Shown: positions 10,287-22,175 of the stretch, one piece after another
How positions within the stretch are numbered: the first letter of the stretch is position 1
Layout of the letters: each line of letters starts with the position of its first letter
Assembly (NCBI GenBank): GCA_922989275.2
Contig: OV277856.1
Coordinates: 55,065,358-55,129,357, forward strand
Direction: 5' to 3'
Length of the DNA: 64,000 bases
From: Gari tellinella
Taxonomy: Eukaryota > Mollusca > Bivalvia > Cardiida > Psammobiidae
Program-made: the position numbers and the translations under genes
The notes under the pieces: generated by a model
Seen by the model: the letters and a program-made list of their open reading frames with translations, nothing else
What the model was told of the DNA's origin: nothing
Database searches by the model: none

Positions 10287-11914
10287 CATACATGTGATAT
10301 TTTCTTGGACCCAAATAGGGAGATCTGGAAATTTTAATAGGGAGATTGGGGTTCCAAATAGGGAGCTTTTTTCGCGACACTTTTTTCGCGACAAAACTAG
10401 GCGCAGGCGATGAAAATCCAACACATTTATCTATTTTCATAAGTTAATCACTAATTGCTTTTTTTTTTAATCAGTGAATAGATAAGTCTATAGACCACTA
10501 AGACAGAGACAATTTTCACCCAGAGATATAGTTTTTCTAATACTGACATGGGCCTATTATTCTAGCATCTAGGCTGAAAGTAAAGCAGAATACTCTTCAG
10601 GAGCATTCTGCTTCAGTAAAAGCTTAAGCCTGCTTTAAGCTAGATCTACCATATGCTAGGATATAAGAACTATTTCTTATGGTTCTTATATTGTTCATGA
10701 CTAGTAAAGTAAACTGGAACTATATCTATTTTCTTGAGAGAATGAATAAGGTAGTTCAAATCAGAGACAGTGTATACCACTGTCTCTGTTCAAATGGTCT
10801 AGATTTCTATCTATGGAGTAGATCTAGAAAGAGTTAGCAACTGAACAATCTGTTATAAATTAAAGTTTGCAGACAGTATGGATCCAGATGAGACGCCGCA
10901 TCATCTTGTCTAGATACAAAAAGTTTGACATTTTCTGAAAGAAAATGCACAAAGATTAACTCAGAGAATTGTTGCAGACGACAAAGTCTGCAGACGACAT
11001 TTACTAGCGCCGTAAAGTGGACGTGGTTTTAACAACGAAATAACGCGTATAGATTTTCTACCGCGAAAACTGATTGCAAATCAATTTTACGAACGTAATT
11101 GGTTGTAAAATCTAACGTAATAAATATACATTTGCACAAATCGTATGTAACAAACAGAAGAATTTAGGTCCAATGTTTAATTTTAATTGATTTTTAGAAA
11201 ACGATGCTGGGGAAAACTTTTTAGACTAACAAAATATGCGTGATTCCCGTAGCAAATAGTAAGGCGCCCCATCATTTTGTAACGGTATAAATTTCGAAGT
11301 ATTTTTCTGTTACGTGAATATTCAAAGTATTATGTGGTGGAAATCAATTCATAAATGTTAAATTCTGATCAGCTTTCATATAAAATGTGTGCTTGTCCAG
11401 AACTTACGGAGAATTATCTGATTTTAATCCGACCCGTATCGGCGACATAGATGTTTATCCTTTGCATTACCGCTTCTAAAATTTGTCGTTTCTAGGTCTC
11501 CGATTCGTGGCGAACCTGTCAATCACTTTTTTTGATAACCAATTAGATCTACAATACATCAAAAGCATGTATGTCAAACCCCACTCGGCGCGTGTGGTCA
11601 AACATTGTTTGGCAGCCTGCCATACATGCCATGTATAGTGCTACACACTCAAACTACCGACGATTGCGTAACGTGTTTACACGCATCAGTAGCGTTTGGT
11701 GATAAGCGTGTGAACGGATTAGCCAGAGAACTCTGAGGCCAATTTTAAGATTTTTAGAGTCGGCGAACGAGGTAAATGATTATAAAAGTTCATATTGAAA
11801 AAAATGAACATGGTTTCATGAAATATCGGGAGATTTCGTCTCCCGACCGGGAGATCATGAGTAGAGGTCTAATTTCGGGAGCTCCCGACCATATCGGGAG
11901 ATATCACATGTATG
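10287..11914 (+). mobile_element. Element H1: 1.63-kb hAT-like non-autonomous element
   Basis: Ends CATACATGTGATAT and ATATCACATGTATG are flanked by an exact 8-bp duplication ATCTGCAG (10279-10286, 11915-11922), the hAT hallmark. Sub-terminal repeats are ATAGGGAGAT on the left and CGGGAGAT/CTCCCGA on the right. An old core I region (10566-10745) sits inside and is also in H2, so it was there before the family spread. Only short ORFs. H2 at 41744-43446 is the same element in reverse. Confidence 0.88.
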
Positions 11915-12299
11915 ATCTGCAGACACAATAAAGTGTTGCTATATAGTGTTTTGGACTCATGTACCCCTAGTCAACCCTCATAGGGCTCGCTAAGGGTACG
12001 TGACCGTACCGCTAATTTCAAATATTAGAGGTACGGTCACGTACCCCTAGTCACTACCTAAAAAGAAAGGGTTAACTGTAAGCACTCTTGCTAAGAACTA
12101 TTTATATACATTATAATCCGAAGATGTGGATTGTCCGAAAAATTGATTTTTCAGCCATGTTTTAGCGGTTCTGAATCAAAGCGGAAATATGGTTTTGTTT
12201 GATAAAAGAAACGCAACAAGTCCAAATACTTATACAAAAACGTTCATTCTGTTTTCATAAAAATCTTTATACGCATGTAAAATGCCTTTAAACAGCCAA

Positions 12300-12506
12300 T
12301 AATACTAACTTTTCCGCTCCAAATTTGCGTTTGTCTACCTTTAGTTTAGAGCGGCAAATCACGTGACCGTCAATTATGTTCTTCAAATTGGAAACTACAA
12401 AACTTCTGATAACGTGACAGTCATGTGACCCGTGCATTTTCAGATTTAGACCGACAGTTGATCCCCACAGTTGATCAAGCACGCACGCAGAACAATTATA
12501 AAGAAA
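12300..12506 (+). promoter_or_regulatory. DECR2: Putative DECR2 promoter / 5' UTR
   Basis: This directly precedes the DECR2 ATG without an acceptor site, so it is likely first-exon leader plus promoter. CACGTGAC (12360-12367) is an E-box, and CATGTGAC (12422-12429) and AACGTGACAG are similar. No clear TATA box is placed. Promoter function is inference. Confidence 0.4.
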
Positions 12507-12583
12507 ATGTCGAAAGGTACCGAGCATACGCCAGAAAAATGCATTGACAACTACAAGTACCTTTTTCAACAGGATCTTGTAAA
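12507..12583 (+). CDS. DECR2: DECR2 coding exon 1, residues 1-26 (start)
   Basis: ATG opens MSKGTEHTPEKCIDNYKYLF then QQDLVK, ending at donor GTAAGT in phase 2. The animal DECR2 N-terminus has the same pattern, an acidic start then C.P.YRHLF..DLL.DKVAF. Exon 2 continues GKVAFVTGG, so the junction reads LVKGKVAF. DECR2 is the peroxisomal NADPH-dependent reductase that removes double bonds at even positions of 2,4-dienoyl-CoA during beta-oxidation of polyunsaturated fatty acids. The spliced gene gives 290 aa (human 292). Confidence 0.9.
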
Positions 12584-13498
12584 GTAAGTGTTGAGTAACT
12601 GTAATTAGCGAATTTAAAAGTACAGTAGTGGCTTATATGTACAGTGCTTTTTATCCAAATTTAGGGTAACACATAGAGAGGTTATAATCTAGCAGGTCAA
12701 GTTATAATCAGGGACGTAGGCCTACACTGTATATACGTTCCTGTTATAATGTAGGACAGTGAAATAACTCTAACCATTTTAGTTTATTATTTATGCAAAA
12801 CTGTCTTCTACTGTTGTTTTTGTGTTAGAATTTTCTAACAATTATTTTCAAAGTAGAGCCATGCAGAGTCTCAATTAACAGTTTGGCTCCAGATGAGAAT
12901 CACCTGGATCCAAACTATGTGCAGTTTTAATCACAGTTTCACAGCTACTGAGCTAATAATACCAAATTAACAATGCACAAAAAAATGCTCATTGCCGCAG
13001 AGATGGGGCTTTACTCACGGAACTATACACTCATGGAATTGCAACCTCGCGCTGTATCGCAAATCTCGTGCGGCGCAAACAAGACTTCGCGCAACTTGAT
13101 AAGATAGTGTCTGTTGGTAGTCAATATGATTAATGTCTGTTTCAAAGCATTGTTTACGGGTTTATATTCCTGTGAATTGATAGTCCTGAATGTCCACCAA
13201 GTCGTTTAAATGTCAATAAATACACTGGAGTCGGTAAATTTTCACCCCAGAAATGGCTGACAATGAGGCATAAAGTGAAGATGTTGTCACGTGACACATA
13301 ATCAGTTAATCACATAAAATTCAACCGCCATGAGAGCTCACTACAGATGCTCGCCTATTCGATTTCGCTGAGTTGCGATTCTGTCTTGTATAATTCCGCG
13401 CTTTACTTTAAATTAAACCTCAAAAAATGAAAACAGTTCTAATTATGGATTTCTCCAAAGTGTTTGGCCAGGTACCGCATAGTCTACTCGGGTTATGG
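12584..13498. other. DECR2 intron 1, first part; little recognised
   Basis: Only a decayed core II trace (CAGTTTGGCTCCAGATGAGA and CCTGGATCCAAAC, 12880-12917) is seen. No ORF with homology. Confidence 0.4.
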
Positions 13499-15240
13499 TT
13501 AAAGCGTACCATTGAATAAGTGTACCATTTTTGGTCCAAGCGTACCACATAAGGATATATAATAGGGACATTTTTCAATACGTTATAAGTGATTACTGGT
13601 GGCAATTTATCCGTTTTCCCTTTCTTACAGACAAATCCACACCTCTGTGAACTATTATAAATATTCTTTCTTCCCAGCTACAATCATCCTTATGATGGAA
13701 CAGCCTACCATCACACATCGTCTTGCTTCCTGATCTTGAGCACTTCAAGCAGACAGTAAGCAATGTAATCCATACTTACTAAAAAGGAACGGTGTTTTTA
13801 TCAACTCTTAATTGTAAACTACTTTCTTTTAACATGTAACATAGAAACTATTTCACTTTTCCAGATTATCTGGAGCTACTTTACCTTTACTCTTACTTTT
13901 AACAAATTTGCACTGACGTGCAGCTGCACATAATCCTTGAGAGGGGGTGTTGCAGGATTTAAAGAAAAAAAGAAAGAATATAACCTGTGTAAAAATAAAT
14001 ATGTTATTAGGTAGTTTCAATCCTGATCATAATTATAATGCATACTCGCCAATATTTTATGTTTGATCTACTTTCCTTAAGATTTTCCCGATAAATACTG
14101 TTAAATACGATTTCGATGTACAAGTGTGTTATTAAGCGACTAGAAATAGTTTTGATGCTGATCATATATGCAAACTGCCCGATATTTTTTGTAAGATCTA
14201 CTTACCGCAGAGATTTCCATGTAATACATTTATCTCTCATCTACAATCACTGTAAATGCCAAACTGGTTATAACATATAGAAGCGGACGACTCAAACCTT
14301 TTTGGATCAACTGAGGATCCTGATCAAAAGCTGCATGACAAGCACCTTTGCACGTATGCAAGATTTCTTTTCAAACATTGTGGATCCTTACCAGAAGTGG
14401 CGTAACTTTAGCGGCATCTGATCAGGATCCACAGTGGTTGACATTTTATTAGTTTAAGATTTAGAACAGAAAACTTTAGTTTTCAAGTAGTTTGTATCCT
14501 GACCAAAAGCAGCATTATAACCTCTACCTTTTCACGGATGAATGAAAGATTTAAGTTCAAGCATTTTAGATCCTGATCAGAATCCATGTAAAGAGGCGTC
14601 TGATCAGGATCCACAATGATTGACACATACTTAGTTTTAGAACAGACAATATTTGCTTTAATGCATTATAAATTTTAGATATAAAGATTACTTTTGGAAC
14701 AGTCTTGATCTTGATCAGAAGCAGCGTAAATACACTATCTTTTGCATGGGTGCACAATTTACTTTCAAGCAGTTTGGGTCCTGATCAGAAGCCGCGTATG
14801 GCGGTGTATGATCAGGATCCACACAATTGTTGACACTAATATTAATATTTGGAAACTTTGAGAACTGAATCTTCAAAGAAAATGTAGTGCATGGGTGCAA
14901 AATTTATTTTCAATCAGTTTGGCTGATCAGAAGCCATGTACGGCGGCGTATCATGGTCAGGATCAACACTAATATTAATATATATTGAAACTTTGAGAAC
15001 TCAGATGACCATAATGACAAATTTGTTCCTAATTACTAAATCTTCATAGATAATGTTGTGTCTGGATAAAAACTATCCAGGTGTATATAAAATACACTAA
15101 TTACGATATTTACAGGTAGTATAACTGAAAAACAATCAATTATCAACTAATAACATATTGAAAAAAATTCCTATATATCCTATATGGTACGCTTTGACTC
15201 GGTACGCTTTAACCATATCGTACCCTTTGACCATAACCCG
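13499..15240. mobile_element. Element W: 1.74-kb inverted-repeat element with internal palindrome array
   Basis: Ends CGGGTTATGGTTAAAGCGTA and its inverse (TACCCTTTGACCATAACCCG) carry several GCGTACC/GGTACGC words each. Bases 14300-14960 hold five ~130-bp units, each with GATCCTGATCAGAAGC-type half-palindromes facing TGATCAGGATCCACA: a tandem, decayed core II array. Flanks TCTACT/TCTAGT give only a weak duplication. Confidence 0.6.
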
Positions 15241-15339
15241 TCTAGTAGGCGTCTACTCAATGAGTCAATATCAACAAACTTGACCATTATGGCATCAGAG
15301 GACAAATGGATCAACTACCAACTACACAATAATAGTACC

Positions 15340-15500
15340 TTGGCCTCACAATAGATAACCAATTAGATTTGGGAGAGAACATCTGATACTAAGAGAACAT
15401 TGGGGAGTGAACAACATAGAATGGAACCAACTTGAAGAAAGCTTAGTATGTGCAGCCAGTGTGGAGAGCTTTAAGTCAGATCTCCAACAGTGCTACTAAA
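15340..15500 (+). pseudogene. LINE ORF2 C-terminal fragment
   Basis: Read in frame, 15383-15500 gives ...REHLILREHWGVNNIEWNQL then EESLVCAASVESFKSDLQQC. The WN.L...V..A.S...FK..L pattern is typical of the extreme C-terminus of CR1/jockey-type ORF2 proteins. Upstream is degraded. Confidence 0.5.
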
Positions 15501-15599
15501 GCACCTTTCTCTCTCCCGGTGCACATATGCCCTAAATGTCCCTGCACTGTATATATTCAGATTCAGAACATCAACACCATCACTAACAAAGCATGTAAA

Positions 15600-15850
15600 A
15601 CTTAAGTTTCTTATGCAGAAACCTTTACATTCATCCATCTCTTCTAAAAAAGCAGCCTACATGTCTCTTGTACTTCCCACAGTCCAGTATACCGCAGCCG
15701 TATGGGACCCCTACAAAACCACACATATTTGTGAGCTGGATTCTTTAACACTCAGCAAGGCTAGCTTCACGATAAACAGCTACCGAAACAGATCAAATGT
15801 TATGGAGATGTTACAAACAGTGGCCATCACTACAGAACAGAAGACAACTT
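15600..15850 (+). pseudogene. LINE ORF2 fragment downstream of reverse transcriptase
   Basis: KKAAYMSLVLPTVQYTAAVW then DPYKTTHICELDSL and NSYRNRSNVMEMLQTV match the region after the RT domain of jockey/CR1-like LINEs (Y.SLV.P...Y...VWDP). It lies after, not before, the C-terminal fragment at 15340-15500, so these are separate or rearranged remnants. Confidence 0.65.
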
Positions 15851-15937
15851 AGCAGACTAAATCTGGTATAAAATCTCCAACGATCTGCACAGCCTCTGGC
15901 ATTTATACGGTATTCAATGTGTTGAATGTAGCCAGTA

Positions 15938-16165
15938 TCCATCCATCCGTCCATCCATCCAGTTAGAAGTAGAAGTCATGTATGTCCATCCATCCATCCA
16001 TCCAGTTAGAAGTAGAAGTCATGAAGTTATGTGCATGATCTTATTGTGCATTATACCAACATGCATTTTGCCAGTATCCATCCATCCATCCATACAGTTA
16101 GAAGTCATGAAGTTATGTGCATGATCTTATTGTGCATTATAGTTTTTATACCAACATGCATTTTG
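15938..16165 (+). repeat. Tandem repeat: CCATCCATCCATCC plus ~50-100-bp units
   Basis: Units contain CATCCATCCATCCA, CAGTTAGAAGTAGAAGTCAT and GTGCATGATCTTATTGTGCA, repeated two to three times. Confidence 0.8.
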
Positions 16166-16316
16166 CACTTAATTATGATTTTGAAGTTATTGATCAAATT
16201 GCATTAGATATGAAACGCGTCCCTTGTTACAATGGCTATACTGACAATGAAATACATGTATTTGTACACTAGGGCCCAAATTGAGAATTATAAGTCCATG
16301 TTCATAGGTATTTTAC

Positions 16317-16502
16317 TTAGCCCTTTCCCCCATTGGAAGTGCCTTTTAGAGCATTTGATTTATTCCTCCACTGGCGAAAATAGTTCCTGTTGATACAGTC
16401 ATGAATATGTATCATAAGAAATATTTTCTGCTTTACTTTCAGTCTGCTTTAAGTGGACACCTATATTCAATAATAGAAACAGGCTATTGGGGGAAAGGGT
16501 TA
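16317..16502 (-). mobile_element. Family A MITE, copy A3, hairpin partly deleted
   Basis: Starts TTAGCCCTTTCCCCCATTGG and ends GGGGGAAAGGGTTAA. One core I arm remains (CTGCTTTACTTTCAGTCTGC); the other is deleted right after AAATATTTT. Arm loss is a recurring decay route in these families. Confidence 0.75.
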
Positions 16503-16735
16503 AAATATAACCAATCTAACAGATATATATGTACAATGTGTATTAATATAAACAGTGATCATTAGTACTATAAGAAACTTTCAGATACAGTGGAGGACGT
16601 TATTCTTTTCCGTGTAATGTACATGGATTGGTACGTTGGTATATGCAAATGAGGCTTCCCAAACCATTGTATGTTGGGAAGTGAGTCAATTATATATAGC
16701 GCAACAAACATCTGTTGATATGAGCTTAACCCTTA

Positions 16736-16939
16736 GCCCGCCAAATAAATTGTCGTCTGCTATATTTCTCGTCTGCTTCAAGTTTCAAAGTGCTTCAAAG
16801 TTGCTCAAAATTGCTGAAAATGTTGTCCGAGTGTCAAACAGCTTGGATCCGGATGAGACGCTGAGTTACTCGGCGTCTCATCCGGATCCAAGCTGTTTGC
16901 ATATGGAGCTATAGTCGTGAGTGGCAGGCTAAGGGTTAA
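16736..16939 (+). mobile_element. Family C MITE, copy C1 (core II hairpin)
   Basis: TTAACCCTTAGCCCGCCA starts and TGGCAGGCTAAGGGTTAA ends the copy. Core II here is CAAACAGCTTGGATCCGGAT with GAGACGC (16836-16899). A near-identical copy is at 39715-39928. It lies 95 bp upstream of DECR2 exon 2. Confidence 0.88.
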
Positions 16940-17034
16940 GCTTTGCATCAAGGTGGTTTGTTGTTGCTGGGTCTCTTGGTTTGCATGTTACACCCGTTTA
17001 ACTGCAAATGCAAAGAGTTGTTTTTTTCTTGCAG

Positions 17035-17103
17035 GGGTAAAGTAGCATTTGTAACTGGGGGTGCCACTGGTATTGGGTTTACTATAGCTGAAGTCTTGAT
17101 GAG
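17035..17103 (+). CDS. DECR2: DECR2 coding exon 2, residues 26-49 (NADPH-binding glycines)
   Basis: After a pyrimidine-rich acceptor (TTTTTTTCTTGCAG), the exon encodes GKVAFVTGGATGIGFTIAEV then LM and part of Arg49, with donor GTATGT. TGGATGIG at 33-40 is the TGxxxGxG Rossmann loop of classical short-chain dehydrogenases. Phase 2 in and phase 2 out match both neighbours. Confidence 0.97.
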
Positions 17104-17139
17104 GTATGTATTATCATCATTATCTGAAACAAACTTAGC

Positions 17140-17350
17140 TCCTTCACTGCCTTACTCCGAGAACAATGGTTTTTTGCAAACAGTTTGGATCCTGATCAGA
17201 CGCCGCATAGCGCGGCGTCTGATCAGGATCCAAACTGTTTGACACTCATTTCAATACTTCTTAAGTTGAAATACCTTTACTTTAATTTTTAGAAATAAAA
17301 GCAAATGATAATTATTTAAAATTGATTACGTCATGGCAGTGAAGGGGTTC
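17140..17350. mobile_element. Family N MITE, copy N1 (core II hairpin)
   Basis: CTCCTTCACTGCCTTACTCC on the left faces ATGGCAGTGAAGGGG on the right. The centre is a 30-bp-armed hairpin on GCAAACAGTTTGGATCCTG with CAGACGCCGC (17175-17241). A copy of the same ends without this hairpin is at 32540-32660. Confidence 0.7.
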
Positions 17351-17536
17351 ATAAGATGGCGGTCTGGGAATCAGCTTGTCTGTCTGTCTGTCTGTCTTTT
17401 ACACTCATACTCCTCCCAAATGTATGCATTGCTTTTGACAACAATCATCAAATTGCACACATATGTTACTCATGACATTATCTTGTTACTCTGTGAACTC
17501 AATTATAAAATCAAATTTAAGCTCCACTTATTTAAA

Positions 17537-17782
17537 TCTTTCCTCCCTGAAACTTTAAATGGACAATTCCAGTTTCGATTTTAGTTTAGTCCCTTTCTGG
17601 CTTTTAATGGTTGTTTTTGTCCATTTTTGGCATTATGACAAACAGTGAAGACCCTGATCAGAGGGCTCCTTTGGGTGCCCTCTGATCTGGGTCTTCACTG
17701 TTTGCACAAGACAAGTGTACTATTCACATGTACACTGTTTGAAAAGGATGCCTATAAGGGGGACTAGGGTTCAAAGGATTGA
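17537..17782 (-). mobile_element. Family B MITE, copy B3
   Basis: CTTTCCTCCCTGAAACTTTA on the left, ACTAGGGTTCAAAGGATTGA on the right, core II hairpin 17640-17706 with loop TTTGGGTG. The TTAA on the right has mutated to TTGA. Confidence 0.8.
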
Positions 17783-17868
17783 GGAAAAGATGAAGTCATT
17801 GTCATCGCTCTGGAGTCTGAGTCAACCTTTGTTAATAAGTGTTTCTGTGATTTTTGTTTAAGTATATA

Positions 17869-20800
17869 CAGGGTCTACAATCTCGTGACGTCATTGGGGC
17901 TGAAGGGGAGCTGAAAGTGCTCGATTCAAGTAAGTATTTTGCCGATTTCTTTGTTAATACTGGGCCGATCTTGACCAAATATAGATGGTACCACCCGCCT
18001 TACTGAGATATATCTCCGAAAAATACTCTCATGCGGCGAAATCCTTTATTTCAAACGCAATTTTGTACCAACCTCCGCGGATTACCGGCGTTGAGATGGG
18101 GCGTTGGGGAGAAAAACCTGCGAGTTGTATTGAAATGCACTTTAGGGGCACTTTTTCACCAATAAGATAACACTTTCTAAATGAAAAAATGTATACTTTA
18201 CTGTTGCAAGCGTATTTTGACTGAAAATGGTGTTTTCGTTTGTGCAATCGAACATTTATGAATTGCGGTCGTTGGGGAGAAGGGGTCGTTGGGGAGGAAA
18301 ACGCAACAACACTGGAGTACTTGTTAGAGAAACGGCGTATTTAGTGTCGCACAGTATCTGCGTCTCGTCTCCTGCCTAAAATCATGAGGACAAAATACAA
18401 AAACAAAAAAAGCTCGTGATCCAGAGTGTTTCACAGGATCCCCAACCCAAACACAAAAGGTCTGCTGCACCCAAAATGATTAAATTTTATGTTTTTAAAG
18501 TGCATGAATCAAATTTACATTAACAACGTTTTTGTCTTTGTTTTGTTACCTTAACAAATCAGAAAACCTAGATCTACCCCCTTCCCCCATGTTACCCCCA
18601 ACACCCTACATCCTTACCTGAAGACAACAATCGCAATCCAGAAATGTCCTGCAAATATCTGTCTCCCACTCATACTCACACTTTCATAGAAATGATTTTT
18701 AAATCAACGCCAGAATTTGATACCGATATTGATATTAATTCAACTAGAACTAGCTATCTAGATGTAGTTGTAGCCTAATTTGCAAAACAGCATGCCAGGT
18801 AGAACCCATATGAGTGAGTTCTTTCCTATGTTCAGGCGATTTGGCTTTAATCGGTTTGAGGATACAAGACCACTCAGTATTTGGACAGATCTAGTTAATG
18901 TTTTACATTCAGTGACTGATTTTTGGCTAGGTGCACTTTCCCGTAAATTATATGAATCGGATAAGATGTGTGACGTCATTTGTGGAATAGGACTGAATCC
19001 CATGCGACTGTCGAAAAGCCCACATTGAGACGAAATATTTCGATCTAGATTTCGAGCTACTTCAATCGGTAAAATAAGTGATCCTAATTTGAAAAAAGAG
19101 ATAAAAGATGACATAAATTAATAAATATTTCAGATTTAATCATTAAACTCATAGCACCAAACTATAACCTATATATCTAAATCATAGACTTAATGCACGG
19201 AATTAGAGGGGAGGGGGTTGGGGAGGGGAAACATGCCCAGATCTCTTACCTTAGAATTTCCACAACTTATTTGTTTCTCTATAGACTTTATTTGCGCAAA
19301 AATGCGCTCATCCCCGTTGTCAATGACATCGGGCAGCCTCTCACTACATTATCCGCCAAATTCCGCCCATCACATTGTCAAACTTTGCGTGATTAATTCC
19401 ACAATGTAGCTAATCAATGAGTAGATCTATTCATGATATCCCTTTCATTGAATGTTCATATTAATTTATTCAGTTATTGTAAGACATTTTGGTGAAAAAC
19501 AAACCAGGAACCACATATTGTGCATTGGGGGTGTGGTGGTGTTTGTAATAGACTTGTTTGAACAACCAATCGCCAATTCCAACACACACACTTCGGCCCT
19601 ACAGCTCCGACGCCAATGGTAATTTGCGTCCTCGTTCTGGAAAACACAGTGTTAAATAACAGCCCGTGAACTGCGGTGCCATGCACTCGTTCGGAAATCA
19701 TAAGAAATTATCGGCAATTTCCGCATATCTCATAGAGGTTTGTCGGAAAGTCCCGGCAATTTCCGTTCGATAGTGAACATTTAATCCTTTACTGACTGAA
19801 CTTTTAACATTATATTTGAGACTATAGATAGACACTCTTGAACTGAACAAATTGAAGTAATAATTCGGCTGTTCTTTAATAATACTTATCATAAATGTAA
19901 TAAACGTACAACAATTTCATCACTCATGCATTGGTGATTTATCAAAATCTATGTAGATCCAAATTAGATAGAACTATACTACCTACAGATGATCGAGATT
20001 AACACAATCAGCCCTAGTGACGACTTGGGTCGTCTTTTGCAGATAAAGTATAACCGGATCAAACAGCTCCTCGGGAGCTGTATGATCAGGGTATACTTTA
20101 TTTGCCTATGTGAGATCCAAGTATAAACATTTTTCTTCGTGCTGACACATAAAATATGCGATTCGGATGATTTAAAGTATAATTTTAGCTAATAAATAGT
20201 CATCAGGTGTTCATAATTTCTGTAAATTTTCAGGGACTAATGATTTACGAATAGAAATGTCGAAGTTAGCACACAGTTTTGCAAATACAACTGCATGTAT
20301 TATCAAGAGAAGACCAACACAACGTTAGATATGGTGTGGGTGACATCTGAAAAAATACAACTCAATCGCACATTTGTTTAACATTTGTTTCGAACATTAC
20401 ATGATTAAGATACCATTAAAACGATATGAGGGAACAGCAGGGACTCCAAACTATTACACAATTTTAGACTCAGGAAGGGGGATAAAATAAAGCTACGATA
20501 TTGATTTAAATTTTATTTAATCACTCAACTAGTATCTTATCAATCATAAGCGTATAATAAACTATATTGGGGCTATATAATGTATATCCGATAACACAAA
20601 CTCAAGACGAAGTCCAGTGTTGTTGCGTTTTCCTCCCCAACGACCCCTTCTCCCCAACGACCGCAATTCATAAATGTTCGATTGCACAAACGAAAACACC
20701 ATTTTCAGTCAAAATACGCTTGCAACAGTAAAGTATACATTTTTTCATTTAGAAAGTGTTATCTTATTGGTGAAAAAGTGCCCCTAAAGTGCATTTCAAT

Positions 20801-21060
20801 ACAACTCGCAGGTTTTTCTCCCCAACGCCCCATCTCAACGCCGGTAATCCGCGGAGGTTGGTACAAAATTGCGTTTGAAATAAAGGATTTCGCCGCATGA
20901 GAGTATTTTTCGGAGATATATCTCAGTAAGGCGGGTGGTACCATCTATATTTGGTCAAGATCGGCCCAGTATTAACAAAGAAATCGGCAAAAAACTTACT
21001 TGAATCGAGCACTTTCAGCTCCCCTTCAGCCCCAATGACGTCACGAGATTGTAGACCCTG
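17869..21060. mobile_element. Element T: 3.19-kb DNA element with 448-bp near-identical inverted repeats
   Basis: The left arm 17869-18316 and right arm 20613-21060 are both 448 bp and inverse to each other, with one mismatch noticed near 17939. The element starts CAGGGTCTACAATCTCGTGA. AT-rich flanks (TATATA / ATATAT) leave the target duplication unclear (ATA or ATATA). The 2.3-kb interior has only short ORFs (such as 18780-19028 and 18758-19114 on opposite strands) without recognised homology. It contains a hairpin at 20048-20091 (AAAGTATAAC ... GTATACTTT). It lies in DECR2 intron 2. Superfamily not assigned. Confidence 0.9.
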
Positions 21061-21399
21061 ATATATATAGTTTTGGTTTAACTCTTAAACAAAATTTCTC
21101 AACACATTGTATCTATCAAAGGTCTATTAACTTGAATTATGAAACTTGGAATACTTGTTTAGTATTAAAAGTGAAACTTTGATGATTACAACAATGCCGC
21201 ATGGGGGAACGCTGGGGTTTGGGAAGTTGTTGCTTCCAAACTTCCATGATCAAGAAAGCACAATTTAAAAGGATTGGTATTTCTTCAGTTGATTTTTCAA
21301 TATTACATATCCATATTCCAAAGAAAACTTTATTTAGCCACTTTTAATCTCGCCTGTACGAAGTACATGACGAGCTATTGCAATACCCCCGGTGTAGTT

Positions 21400-22110
21400 G
21401 TCAGCGTGAACGGCGTAAACAATTTTAAGAAAATGTCTACGAATTCTATGTCCCTTGAGGTATTGCTTTCATAGTTGGTATGTGTGTATATGGACAAGAC
21501 CTTTCCATGCACAGATAAATTTGGACCCTTGTGACCTTGACCTTGAACTTAGGGCCTGCGTTTAGGTTTCGAAATCTGTGTTTAGGTTTTGAAAAATGCC
21601 TTTTACTTCTATGTCCCTTGAGGTATTGCTTTCATAGTTGGTATATGTGTGTATATGGACAAGATCTTTCCATGCATGCAAAATGTTTGAGCCCTCTGAC
21701 CTTGACCTTGAACTTAGGACCCACGTTTAGGTTTCAAAATCTGCGTTTAGGTTTCGAAAAATGCCTTTAACTTCTATGTCCCTTGAGGTATTGCTTTCAT
21801 AGTTGGTATGTGTGTGTATATTGACAAGACCTTTCCATGCATGCAAAAAAATTAGCCCAGTGTTCTTGAACTTGAACTAAGGTCGCGAAAGGTTTAAGGT
21901 TTCGAAATATGCGTTTAGGTTTCAAAAATGCTTATAATTCCTATGTCCTATGAGGTGTTATTTTCATATTTGATTTGCCAGTATATATGGACAAGACCTT
22001 TCAATGCAGGCAAAAAGGTTGACCTCTGTGACCTTGAGGGTGCTTTTAAGTTTCTTAAGGTGCCGGTGGCGAGATTTTTTGTCTCTCTGACAACTCTTGT
22101 TAACTTTGAA
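21400..22110 (+). repeat. Family Y tandem array, four ~165-bp units
   Basis: TATGTCCCTTGAGGTATTGC starts units at about 21448, 21606, 21774 and a diverged one at 21940. Each has GACAAGACCTTTCCATGCA, GTGACCTTGACCTTGAACTT and GTTTAGGTTTCGAAA. Flanks GTAGTTGTCAGCG and CTGACAACTCTTGTT are inverted and may be element ends. The array ends ~65 bp before DECR2 exon 3. Confidence 0.85.
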
Positions 22111-22175
22111 ATACAGGTAAGTTGGGCTTAAGTGAGTTCGAGTTATTGGAATTTGATTGTTTTTCATTTTGACAG

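Larger units (their letters stand above)
6194..12059. mobile_element. Element U: 5.87-kb element with hairpin-bearing inverted ends
   Basis: Ends at 6194-6300 and 11952-12059 are inverted copies starting AGGTAGTGACTAGGGGTAC. Each end contains its own hairpin, GGTACGTGACCGTACC against GGTACGGTCACGTACC. A 7-bp candidate duplication AAAAAGA lies at 6187-6193 and 12060-12066; it is A-rich, so moderate evidence. It holds elements X, V and H1 and no recognisable transposase. It fills most of the space between UBE2I and DECR2. Alternatively it is two separate ~110-bp elements in opposite orientation. Confidence 0.55.

Noticed and set aside
18029..18247. 72-codon ORF identical to one at 20682-20900
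   Set aside because: The identity comes from the 448-bp inverted repeats of element T; no protein homology.
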